DNA of 6,417 nucleotides from an uncultured Clostridia bacterium (GTDB lineage: Bacteria; Bacillota; Clostridia; Oscillospirales; CAG-272), in assembly GCA_947652805.1 (NCBI GenBank), contig CANTEM010000069.1, positions 1 to 6,417 of the forward strand. Reading direction: 5' to 3'. Both the position numbers and the translations under genes were made by a program. The notes beneath the pieces were generated by a model that was not told the DNA's origin, did not search any database, and saw nothing but the letters and a program-made list of their open reading frames with translations. Below are positions 1 through 6,057 of this stretch, one piece after another. The first letter of the stretch is position 1. Every line of letters begins with the position of its first letter.

Positions 1-218
1 GAATTGATGCAAATACATATATTATCAGTGAATACCGCCATTGGGAGGAAACACGTTTGAAAGAAATCCTTGCAGATGCACAATTATTAGAAAAAAATAC
101 AACAGCAGCTTTAGAGGAGGGCGGTGTGTATCGGATCCGGTGCCGATTATACTGTTTGGCGGATATTGCGGTACGTCAGCCTCTCGCAATTGAAGAAATT
201 TCATCTACTGAACAGTAA
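1..218 (+). CDS. yqfD: Sporulation protein YqfD, C-terminal end (5' partial)
   Basis: An open frame enters from the left edge (first complete codon at base 3) and ends with TAA at 216-218, giving 71 residues. The tail contains EEGGVYRIRCRLYCLADIAV followed by RQPLAIEE. This resembles the C-terminus of YqfD-family proteins, where a Gly-Val-hydrophobic strand is followed by an 'e-x-I-x-x-x-q-p-I' segment. Full YqfD proteins are about 400 residues, so most of the gene, including its membrane-associated N-terminal part, lies outside the window. In Bacillus subtilis yqfC and yqfD sit just upstream of phoH and are expressed in the mother cell during sporulation; the same position here is the strongest support for the call. 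The biochemical role of YqfD is not established. The similarity is from memory over a short tail, so the assignment leans on synteny. It suggests a spore-forming lineage. Confidence 0.72.
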   Translation, partial: IDANTYIISEYRHWEETRLKEILADAQLLEKNTTAALEEGGVYRIRCRLYCLADIAVRQPLAIEEISSTEQ

Positions 219-243
219 ATTTTATAAAAAGATGTGTCATATC

Positions 244-273
244 TTGAAAACCAGCAGCTTTTTTTGATATAAT
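244..273 (+). promoter_or_regulatory. Vegetative (sigma-A type) promoter upstream of phoH
   Basis: A -35 box TTGAAA (244-249, one mismatch to TTGACA) and a perfect -10 box TATAAT (268-273) are separated by 18 bp. Transcription would begin near 280, leaving a leader of about 33 nt before the phoH start codon. No good terminator is visible after yqfD, so phoH could also receive read-through from the yqfC-yqfD unit. A short inverted repeat, AAGAT-N7-ATCTT (229-245), touches the -35 box; it is too short to interpret. Confidence 0.75.
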
Positions 274-294
274 AAGTACAGACATATACACTCC

Positions 295-305
295 GGAAGG
301 TGAGG
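295..305 (+). promoter_or_regulatory. Ribosome binding site that fixes the phoH TTG start
   Basis: The purine-rich stretch GGAAGGTGAGG ends 7 nt before the TTG at 313-315. It is a strong Shine-Dalgarno candidate with normal spacing. It supports TTG rather than an internal ATG as the start, in agreement with the family N-terminus. Confidence 0.7.
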
Positions 306-312
306 TATTACT

Positions 313-1314
313 TTGCATTTGGAACAAATTGAATTTGCAACAATTGATCAGCAGCAGGCAGTTTTTGGCGCTTATGACCGATATGTTCAAATCATCGAAA
401 AAGCGTTTTTGGTTTCCGTTGGGTTGCGGGGCTCGGCAGCAGAAGTAAAAGGCGAGAATGCTGTAAATGTATCGAACGCGGCGGCAGTGATTCGATCTCT
501 CCAGCAAATCTATGATCGGCAGGAAACTTCTATAGATGAAGATGTTATTTATCGGCTGATAGACGATGTCACCGAGGGCGATATCGGCGAAACGATAAAA
601 GCAATGGAGGATGTTGTAACCCTGACCCACAAGGGAATTCCGATCAAATGTAAAACCCTTGGTCAGAAAAATTATGTAAAGGCGCTGCGGAAAAATACCG
701 TTACAATCTGTATCGGTCCCGCAGGAACCGGTAAGACATACCTTGCTGTTGCCCAGGCTGTCGATGAATTGAAAAAGGGAGAAATCGAGCGGATTATCAT
801 GAGCCGCCCGGCGATCGAAGCAGGGGAGGAACGGCTCGGCTTTTTGCCTGGCGATCTTGCCCAGAAGGTAGACCCGTACCTGCGTCCGTTATATGACGCG
901 CTTTATGATATGTACGGTCCTGAAAAGGCAGATAAGATGCGGGAAAAAGGGATTATTGAAATTGCTCCCTTAGCTTATATGCGCGGACGTACATTAAATC
1001 GGGCGCGCGTGATTATTGATGAAAGCCAAAATGCGTCTCTTTCCACTTTGAAAATGGCGCTGACCCGTTTGGGCGAGGGCTCAAAAATGGTTTTAACCGG
1101 AGACGTAACACAGATAGACCTTCCGTATAAGGAGGATTCCGGCTTGGAAAAATGCGCTTCCATTTTGGAGGGAATCGAAGGCATTTCCGTCATGCGTCTG
1201 GGCAATCGGGACGTGGTGCGGAATAAAATCGTAAAGGATATCGTAAAAGCCTTTGAAAAGGCGGAAGCGGATAAGCCCTCGCAGAAGCCCCGGCAATACA
1301 GACCGAGACGGTAA
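313..1314 (+). CDS. phoH: PhoH family P-loop ATPase (PhoH-like protein)
   Basis: A 333-residue cytoplasmic ATPase, close to the usual PhoH length of about 320. The N-terminal region has the family's 'FGAYDRYVQIIEK...GLRG' segment (about residues 18-40). The ATPase core follows: Walker A GPAGTGKT (135-142), RPAIEAGEERLGFLPGD (165-181), VDPYLRPLYDAL (186-197), YMRGRTLN (222-229), Walker B VIIDESQN (233-240) and LTGDVTQIDLP (261-271). The common Walker B form is DEAQN, so DESQN is a conservative change; DVVRN (300-304) replaces the more usual DVVRH. Related proteins are linked to RNA metabolism, and PhoH often neighbours ybeY, but the physiological substrate of the bacterial single-domain form is unclear. 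The TTG start is preferred because of the ribosome binding site and the N-terminal match. The gene has its own promoter and is followed at once by a hairpin, so it may be largely monocistronic. The C-terminal tail is basic and rich in Pro, Lys and Arg. Confidence 0.95.
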   Translation: MHLEQIEFATIDQQQAVFGAYDRYVQIIEKAFLVSVGLRGSAAEVKGENAVNVSNAAAVIRSLQQIYDRQETSIDEDVIYRLIDDVTEGDIGETIKAMEDVVTLTHKGIPIKCKTLGQKNYVKALRKNTVTICIGPAGTGKTYLAVAQAVDELKKGEIERIIMSRPAIEAGEERLGFLPGDLAQKVDPYLRPLYDALYDMYGPEKADKMREKGIIEIAPLAYMRGRTLNRARVIIDESQNASLSTLKMALTRLGEGSKMVLTGDVTQIDLPYKEDSGLEKCASILEGIEGISVMRLGNRDVVRNKIVKDIVKAFEKAEADKPSQKPRQYRPRR

Positions 1315-1353
1315 GCAAAGCAGCACGGTTATGCCGTGCTGCTTTGCTATTTC
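1314..1353 (+). terminator. Probable intrinsic terminator after phoH
   Basis: A perfect 15-bp inverted repeat (1314-1328 pairing with 1334-1348) has a 5-nt loop TTATG. The stem begins at the last base of the phoH stop codon and has a GC-rich top (GCAGCACGG). The following tract, ATTTCTG, has few T residues, so termination may be partial. A new promoter lies just downstream, which fits a transcription boundary between phoH and ybeY. Confidence 0.72.
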
Positions 1354-1367
1354 TGTAAAAATAAGTC

Positions 1368-1397
1368 TTTACAAACACCTGCAAAAAGTTGTATAAT
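1368..1397 (+). promoter_or_regulatory. Vegetative promoter for the ybeY-era-recO unit
   Basis: A -35 box TTTACA (1368-1373, one mismatch) and a perfect -10 box TATAAT (1392-1397) are separated by 18 bp, the same spacing as the phoH promoter. The start point would be near 1404-1406. The -35 box is also the right half of an inverted repeat, TGTAAA (1354-1359), N8, TTTACA (1368-1373), which could be an operator or chance. The promoter would drive ybeY, era and recO, and perhaps mutS2. Confidence 0.75.
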
Positions 1398-1420
1398 AAA
1401 ATGGAATATGAAATCAGGCA

Positions 1421-1430
1421 GGAAAGGGAG
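1421..1430 (+). promoter_or_regulatory. Ribosome binding site for ybeY
   Basis: GGAAAGGGAG lies 4 nt before the ATG at 1435. It selects this ATG over the in-frame upstream ATG at 1408, which has no Shine-Dalgarno sequence. Longer readings that extend to 1336 would begin inside the terminator hairpin and are not credible. Confidence 0.65.
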
Positions 1431-1434
1431 CGCC

Positions 1435-1944
1435 ATGAAACTGAAAGTCTATTTTGACAATGCTCAGAATCAAATTTCTGTGGACAGTGCTTTGCAAGCC
1501 CTTGTGCAAAGTGCAATCCTGGAAACGCTGCAATATGAAAATTTTTCCGCGGACTGTGAAGTGTCTGTGACGTTTACGGACAATGCCGGCATTCAGGTGC
1601 TGAATCGGGAATACCGGGAAAAGGATGCGCCCACAGATGTGCTGTCCTTTCCCATGTTTGACTTTCATTCTGAAGAGGTGCCTATAGGCGAAGAATCCCT
1701 CCCCCTTGGGGATATTGTGATTTCTCTGGAACGGGCGCGGGAACAGGCGCAGGAGTATGCCCACAGCTTCCGCCGTGAAGTGGCATTTCTGACTGTTCAT
1801 TCCACGCTGCATCTCTTGGGATATGACCATGAGATTTCTCAGGCTGCGGAAGAGGAAATGTTTGACAGGCAGCGTGCTGTGCTGGCAAAAATGAAGATCA
1901 GACGGGATACGGATCAAAATACAGAAAGTGAATTTGAAGAATGA
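1435..1944 (+). CDS. ybeY: Endoribonuclease YbeY (rRNA maturation factor)
   Basis: A 169-residue cytoplasmic metalloprotein of typical YbeY length. The metal-binding signature H-x3-H-x5-H is intact in VHSTLHLLGYDHE (His122, His126, His132). Other family blocks are VTFTDNAGIQVLNREYR (45-61), KDAPTDVLSFPM (63-74) and LGDIVISLERAREQAQEYAHSF (from 91 to 112). YbeY acts in 16S rRNA 3'-end processing and 70S quality control, probably by zinc-dependent hydrolysis of single-stranded RNA. The start at 1435 is chosen for its ribosome binding site and because the protein then begins directly at the first conserved strand (KLKVYF). The in-frame ATG at 1408 would add nine residues and is an alternative if the transcript is leaderless. 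Its TGA stop overlaps the era ATG, so the two are probably translationally coupled, which suits two factors acting on the small subunit. The C-terminal tail after about residue 155 is charged and not conserved. Confidence 0.95.
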   Translation: MKLKVYFDNAQNQISVDSALQALVQSAILETLQYENFSADCEVSVTFTDNAGIQVLNREYREKDAPTDVLSFPMFDFHSEEVPIGEESLPLGDIVISLERAREQAQEYAHSFRREVAFLTVHSTLHLLGYDHEISQAAEEEMFDRQRAVLAKMKIRRDTDQNTESEFEE

Positions 1945-2834
1945 AGAAAACTGCTTTTATTGCCATTGTCGGCAGACCGAATGTGGGAAAATCCACACTG
2001 ATGAATGCGCTCCTTGGAGAAAAGGTAGTGATCGTATCCAGCAAGCCCCAAACTACCAGAAACCGGATTATGGGTGTTCTGACCAAAGATGAAAATCAGT
2101 TTGTTTTTCTGGATACGCCCGGAATCCACAAGCCTAAGACCAAGCTTGGCAATTATATGATGAAAAGCGTGCGTTCCTCCATGGGAAGTGCGGATGCGGT
2201 GATTTTGATTGCTGATGCGGGACGTGCCCCCGGAATGGTGGAGGAAAATGTCGTAAATCAGGTCAAAGAAGCGGGACTGCCTGCAATTCTTGTGCTCAAC
2301 AAGTTGGATTTGTACAACCGAGAGCAGCTTGCCAAAACAATAGAACAGTATGCCGCACTGTATGACTTTGACGCATTCATACCAGTAAGCGCGCTGAAAG
2401 AAAAGAATGTGGATGTAGTTCTCACTGAAGCAGAAAAGTTTTTGTATCCTTCCGACTGGATGTTTGAGGAGGACATGCTTACTGATCAGCCGGAACGGCA
2501 GATTGCAGCAGAATTTATCCGAGAAAAAATGCTCCGTTCCCTGTCAGAAGAAATTCCCCATGGAGCAGCAGTCGTCATTGAAGAATTCAAAGAAACAGAT
2601 AAGCTGATTTCCATTCGTGCGGAGATTTTCTGCGAGCGGGAATCCCATAAGGGAATCATTGTGGGCAAAGGTGGGCAAACCCTGAAAACAATCGGATCCC
2701 GGGCAAGAGAGGATTTAGAGGCTTTCTTCGGAATGAAGGTATATTTGAATCTTTGGGTGAAAGTCAAGGAAAATTGGCGGGACAGCGACTTCAATTTGCA
2801 TAACTTTGGATATAACCCCAAAAATCTGGAGTGA
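1941..2834 (+). CDS. era: GTPase Era, 30S ribosomal subunit assembly factor
   Basis: A 297-residue protein of normal Era length with both domains intact. The GTPase domain shows G1 GRPNVGKST (11-19), G2 within QTTRNR (37-42), G3 DTPG (58-61), G4 NKLD (120-123) and G5 SAL (150-152). The C-terminal KH RNA-binding domain carries the GxxG loop as GKGG (242-245) within HKGIIVGKGGQTLKTIG, and ends with the characteristic LWVKVKENWRDSD block (271-283). Era binds near the 3' end of 16S rRNA and helps mature the 30S subunit at the membrane-cytoplasm interface. Its ATG overlaps the ybeY stop as ATGA and has only a weak GAAG upstream, so initiation probably depends on coupling to ybeY. The dgkA and cdd genes found between ybeY and era in Bacillus subtilis are absent here. 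Confidence 0.97.
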   Translation: MKKTAFIAIVGRPNVGKSTLMNALLGEKVVIVSSKPQTTRNRIMGVLTKDENQFVFLDTPGIHKPKTKLGNYMMKSVRSSMGSADAVILIADAGRAPGMVEENVVNQVKEAGLPAILVLNKLDLYNREQLAKTIEQYAALYDFDAFIPVSALKEKNVDVVLTEAEKFLYPSDWMFEEDMLTDQPERQIAAEFIREKMLRSLSEEIPHGAAVVIEEFKETDKLISIRAEIFCERESHKGIIVGKGGQTLKTIGSRAREDLEAFFGMKVYLNLWVKVKENWRDSDFNLHNFGYNPKNLE

Positions 2835-2843
2835 TCCGGCTCT

Positions 2844-3635
2844 ATGGAAAAATTGACTGTACACGGGCTTACCGTCCGTGAGACGGAAATTGGGGAATAT
2901 GATAAGCTTATTACGCTGGTAACAATGGAGCAAGGGCTTTTGTCCATTATGGGCAAAGGCGTCAAAAGTCTGAAAAGCAAAAATATGGCGGCGTGTCAGC
3001 CCTTTTGCTACAGCACTTTTACGCTGCGCCGCAGTGGAAAGTATTATTATATTGTGGAAAGCGAGCTCTCCCAGTGCTTTTACGGGCTGCGCACGGATTT
3101 GGATAAAATGGCGCTGGCTGCATATCTTTGTGATGTCTGCGCCGACAGTTCGGTGGAAGGCGCTGCTGATCCAACCCTTTTGCGTCTGACTCTAAATGCG
3201 CTTTATGCCCTGAGTGAAAAAGATCTGGACTTGCGTATTCTAAAGGCTGCATTTGAATTCAAATGTGCTTGCGAGACTGGATTTTTGCCCCAGCTTGAGG
3301 GCTGCGATATGTGTGGATGTGATGGAGCAGATGCAATGTATCTGGATGTGATGAACGGCAGACTGCTGTGCCGTCCATGTCGAGATCAGGCAAAACAGGA
3401 ATCGGAAGCTGCTGCGCCGGACAGCGACGGAACTGCTCGGTATTATATGTTTCTCACGCCCGGTGTACTTGCTGCCATGCGCTATTTAGCTGAGACTCCG
3501 GTAAACCGTTTTTTGTCCTTTTCCTTGCAAGAGGATGATGTACATTTGTTTGCCCAGGCTTGCGAGAAGTATCTTCTGCATCATATTGAGCACTCTTTTT
3601 CTACACTGGGATTTTATAAGTCTTTGTTATTATGA
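2844..3635 (+). CDS. recO: DNA repair protein RecO
   Basis: A 263-residue protein matching RecO in length and layout. The N-terminal OB-fold region (about 1-80) begins with TVHGLTVRETEIGEYDKLIT and contains GLLSIMGKGVKSLKSK (31-46), the usual basic DNA-binding segment. A helical middle part follows, then a zinc-finger-like pair CDMC (154-157) and CRPC (176-179). RecO works with RecR, and in many species RecF, to load RecA on SSB-coated single-stranded DNA and to anneal strands. The start ATG lies 9 bp after the era stop; a GGAG at 2828-2831 inside the era terminal codons is a possible ribosome binding site with a rather long spacing of 12 nt. era-recO adjacency is common in Firmicutes. An extra CDVC (96-99) lies in the helical region. 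Residues 182-198 form an acidic, Ala-rich linker of low conservation. Confidence 0.94.
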   Translation: MEKLTVHGLTVRETEIGEYDKLITLVTMEQGLLSIMGKGVKSLKSKNMAACQPFCYSTFTLRRSGKYYYIVESELSQCFYGLRTDLDKMALAAYLCDVCADSSVEGAADPTLLRLTLNALYALSEKDLDLRILKAAFEFKCACETGFLPQLEGCDMCGCDGADAMYLDVMNGRLLCRPCRDQAKQESEAAAPDSDGTARYYMFLTPGVLAAMRYLAETPVNRFLSFSLQEDDVHLFAQACEKYLLHHIEHSFSTLGFYKSLLL

Positions 3636-3640
3636 ACAAA

Positions 3641-3666
3641 ACAGCACCTCCAATCGGGCATGCTGT
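3641..3666 (+). repeat. Short inverted repeat in the recO-mutS2 gap
   Basis: ACAGCA (3641-3646) is the reverse complement of TGCTGT (3661-3666), with 14 nt between. The right arm runs into the first base of the TATAAT at 3666. It could be a weak hairpin at the end of recO or an operator-like site, but a 6-bp repeat at this distance may be chance. There is no T-tract, so it is not called a terminator. Confidence 0.3.
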
Positions 3667-3671
3667 ATAAT
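3666..3671 (+). promoter_or_regulatory. Possible -10 box just before mutS2
   Basis: A perfect TATAAT ends 10 nt before the mutS2 ATG at 3682. There is no convincing -35 (CAGCAC or AGCACC at 17-18 bp spacing) and no strict TGn extended element. If used, transcription would start at about 3678-3680, giving a nearly leaderless mRNA. The alternative is that mutS2 is transcribed only from the ybeY promoter. Confidence 0.4.
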
Positions 3672-3681
3672 AAATGGTGAT

Positions 3682-6054
3682 ATGAACGAAAAAATATTTT
3701 CAATTTTGGAATTTGATAAAATCCGGCAGCTCCTTGCGGCCGGAGCTTTGACGGAGGGTGCACGGCAGCGGGCGTTGGAGCTTACCCCTTCTGATGATAT
3801 AGACGAGATCCGCCGCAGACAGCTGCACACAGCGGATGCAAAACGCCTGCAAGGGCAAAAGGGAACGCCCTCCTTCGGATCCGTACGGGATGTGCTTGGC
3901 GCGTGTGAACGGGCGGAAAAAGGTGCGGTTCTTTCTATGCGAGAGCTTTTAGACTGTGCCAATGTGCTGCGCACAGCAAGATCCCTGTTGGAATACAGCA
4001 AAAGTGATCGGCTGTTTGACTCTTCATTGGATGAGATTTTTGCACGGCTGATTCCGGAAAAATCCTTGGAAGAAAAAATCAGTCGTGCAATCGTTTCTGA
4101 AGAAATGGTCGCAGACGATGCAAGTCCTGCGCTTTTGGACATTTGTCAGAAAATCCGCAAAACCAATGCACGGATCGCCGATCTGATGCAGCAGTACACC
4201 CAAGGCAGTGCCTACTCCAAATATTTGCAGGAAAACATTGTTACAACCAGAGGTGGGCGTTTTGTAATTCCGGTAAAAAGCGAGTACAAAAACGAGATCA
4301 AAGGGCTTGTACACGACACGTCTGCATCCGGCGCAACCCTGTTTATTGAGCCGATGCGGGTGGTAGAGGCTAACAATGAACTGCGGCAGCTTCAGAGCGA
4401 GAAGGAGCATGAAATCGAGCGTATTTTATGGGAGCTTTCCGGCTTGGTTGCTGTCAGTGCTTTTACCATTGTATGTGACTATAAAAATATAACGGAGCTT
4501 GCTTTTATTTTTGCATGTGCTGAGCTTGCTTACCGTATGAACGCCTGCTCCCCGACTGTTACAGAAGAACGACGGGTAGAACTCATCCGGTGCCGCCACC
4601 CTTTGATTGACAGGGCAGTGCCTGTAAATATTCTCCTTGGCGGGGAATATAGTATGCTGGTGATTACCGGACCGAATACAGGCGGAAAGACAGTTGCATT
4701 GAAAACATTGGGACTCTTTTCCCTGATGGCGCAGGCGGGCTTGCAGCTTCCTTGTGAGCAGGCATCTATCTGTGTTTTTGACGCAGTATTTGCGGATATC
4801 GGTGATGAGCAGTCCATCGAGCAGTCCCTTTCCACGTTTTCCTCTCATATGGTGGGAATCGTATCTATTTTGGAGCAAATGACAAATCAATCCCTTATTT
4901 TGTTTGATGAGCTTGGATCCGGAACGGATCCTGTGGAAGGCGCGGCACTTGCAACCTCCATTTTAGAGGAGGTGCTTGCGGCAGGTGCAATTTGCGCGGC
5001 AACTACCCATTATGCAGAACTGAAGGCGTTTGCTATTGAACGGGAAGGCGTTTGCAATGCTTCCTGCGAATTTGATGTTGAAACCCTGCGTCCTACCTAT
5101 CGTTTGATGATTGGCACCCCTGGAAAATCCAACGCTTTTGCGATATCGGAGCGGCTGGGAATATCCCGTCAGATTATAGAACGGGCAAAGGGGTATGTAG
5201 ATAATGGCAGCAGAAGTTTTGAAGCGGTTATTGCAAAAATGGAAGCCGAGCGGTTCGCGTTGGAAACTGAAAAGGAAAAGGCTGAGAAGCTTCGCAGGGA
5301 ATATGAATCCTTCAAGCGCGATGCAGAATCTACCTTGCATGAGAAGCTGGAGGAGGCGGAACGGGAAGCAACCCGCATGACGGATAAGGCACGACAGATT
5401 TTAGACAGCGCCCGTGCATCCAGTGATTTTATACTACGGCAGTTGGATGAGGCAAAGCGTGCAAAGGACTCGGAAAAATTCGGAGATAAAATTGCATCGG
5501 CAAAACGCAACATCAAAACCCAGGTAAAGGATTTTTACAATAAAAATACGCCGGAAGAAAAGGAGGATCATTATGTCCTGCCCAGAGCCTTGAAAAAGGG
5601 AGACACTGTTATCCACCGCAGTCTCGGTACAAAGGGCACGCTTTTGGAGGATCCGGATAAAAAGGGAAATGTAAATATCCAGATGGGTATTTTGAAAACA
5701 AAAATGCATGTGTCCCAGCTTCGTCTGTTGGAGGAAGAGACGACCGTGCAGGCAAAGGGAAAGCAGACATCCCGCTCCGCCTACAAAGCCGCCGCAGCAA
5801 AATCCTTTAAGCCGGAGCTTGATGTGCGGGGAATGATAGGCGATGATGCCTGCTTCATGCTGGATCGGTATTTAGACGATGCGTTGGTTGCCGGAATCTA
5901 TAGCGTTACAGTGATTCACGGTAAGGGAACCGGCGCACTCCGTAAGGCCATTTGGAATTATCTAAAGAAGGATTCCCGCGCAGAGTCTTACCGGGTCGGT
6001 CAGTACGGCGAGGGAGATTACGGCGTGACGGTGGTGGAACTTCGCCATAAATAA
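3682..6054 (+). CDS. mutS2: MutS2 family ATPase/endonuclease with C-terminal Smr domain
   Basis: A 790-residue protein, close to the 785 of Bacillus subtilis MutS2. After an N-terminal core-lever region (about 1-300, starting ILEFDKIRQLL), the ATPase has Walker A GPNTGGKT (330-337), STFSSHM (384-390), Walker B LILFDELGSGTDP (405-417) and TTHYAELKAF (441-450). A charged coiled coil follows (about 515-600), then a KOW-like segment (about 636-685) and the Smr domain with LDVRG (713-717), HGKGTG (746-751) and GVTVVEL (781-787). LDVR is a mild variant of the usual LDLR motif. MutS2 proteins lack the mismatch-recognition domain of MutS; they cut or bind branched DNA, limit recombination, and in B. 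subtilis act on collided ribosomes. The open frame extends upstream to 3535 inside recO, but residues before the ATG at 3682 show no family similarity. That ATG has only a poorly spaced GGTGA. mutS2 is elsewhere in the B. subtilis chromosome. Confidence 0.96.
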   Translation: MNEKIFSILEFDKIRQLLAAGALTEGARQRALELTPSDDIDEIRRRQLHTADAKRLQGQKGTPSFGSVRDVLGACERAEKGAVLSMRELLDCANVLRTARSLLEYSKSDRLFDSSLDEIFARLIPEKSLEEKISRAIVSEEMVADDASPALLDICQKIRKTNARIADLMQQYTQGSAYSKYLQENIVTTRGGRFVIPVKSEYKNEIKGLVHDTSASGATLFIEPMRVVEANNELRQLQSEKEHEIERILWELSGLVAVSAFTIVCDYKNITELAFIFACAELAYRMNACSPTVTEERRVELIRCRHPLIDRAVPVNILLGGEYSMLVITGPNTGGKTVALKTLGLFSLMAQAGLQLPCEQASICVFDAVFADIGDEQSIEQSLSTFSSHMVGIVSILEQMTNQSLILFDELGSGTDPVEGAALATSILEEVLAAGAICAATTHYAELKAFAIEREGVCNASCEFDVETLRPTYRLMIGTPGKSNAFAISERLGISRQIIERAKGYVDNGSRSFEAVIAKMEAERFALETEKEKAEKLRREYESFKRDAESTLHEKLEEAEREATRMTDKARQILDSARASSDFILRQLDEAKRAKDSEKFGDKIASAKRNIKTQVKDFYNKNTPEEKEDHYVLPRALKKGDTVIHRSLGTKGTLLEDPDKKGNVNIQMGILKTKMHVSQLRLLEEETTVQAKGKQTSRSAYKAAAAKSFKPELDVRGMIGDDACFMLDRYLDDALVAGIYSVTVIHGKGTGALRKAIWNYLKKDSRAESYRVGQYGEGDYGVTVVELRHK

Positions 6055-6057
6055 AGC

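Noticed and set aside
219..267. Possible terminator after yqfD using AAGAT/ATCTT and the T-run at 259-265
   Set aside because: The stem is short and AT-rich and is not adjacent to the T-run; the T-run is part of the phoH promoter spacer.
205..630. 141-codon antisense frame over the phoH 5' region
   Set aside because: It is opposite a clear PhoH coding sequence and its promoter, resembles no family, and has no plausible start signal.
1336..1434. N-terminal extension of ybeY to an ATG at 1336
   Set aside because: This start lies inside the terminator hairpin and upstream of the promoter; the extension has no family similarity and the ATG at 1435 has a ribosome binding site.
3624..3651. Minus-strand GGAGGTG (3651-3645) as the ribosome binding site of a small antisense gene
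   Set aside because: The TTG that follows opens a frame of only about a dozen codons, running into the recO 3' end.
3535..3681. 49-residue N-terminal extension of MutS2 overlapping recO
   Set aside because: The extension is only the antiphase reading of the recO 3' end; MutS2 proteins begin near the LEFDKI block, which follows the ATG at 3682.
4426..4890. Antisense frame of 154 codons over mutS2
   Set aside because: It lies opposite the conserved MutS2 ATPase core and is explained as a shadow frame, like several others opposite mutS2, recO and ybeY.
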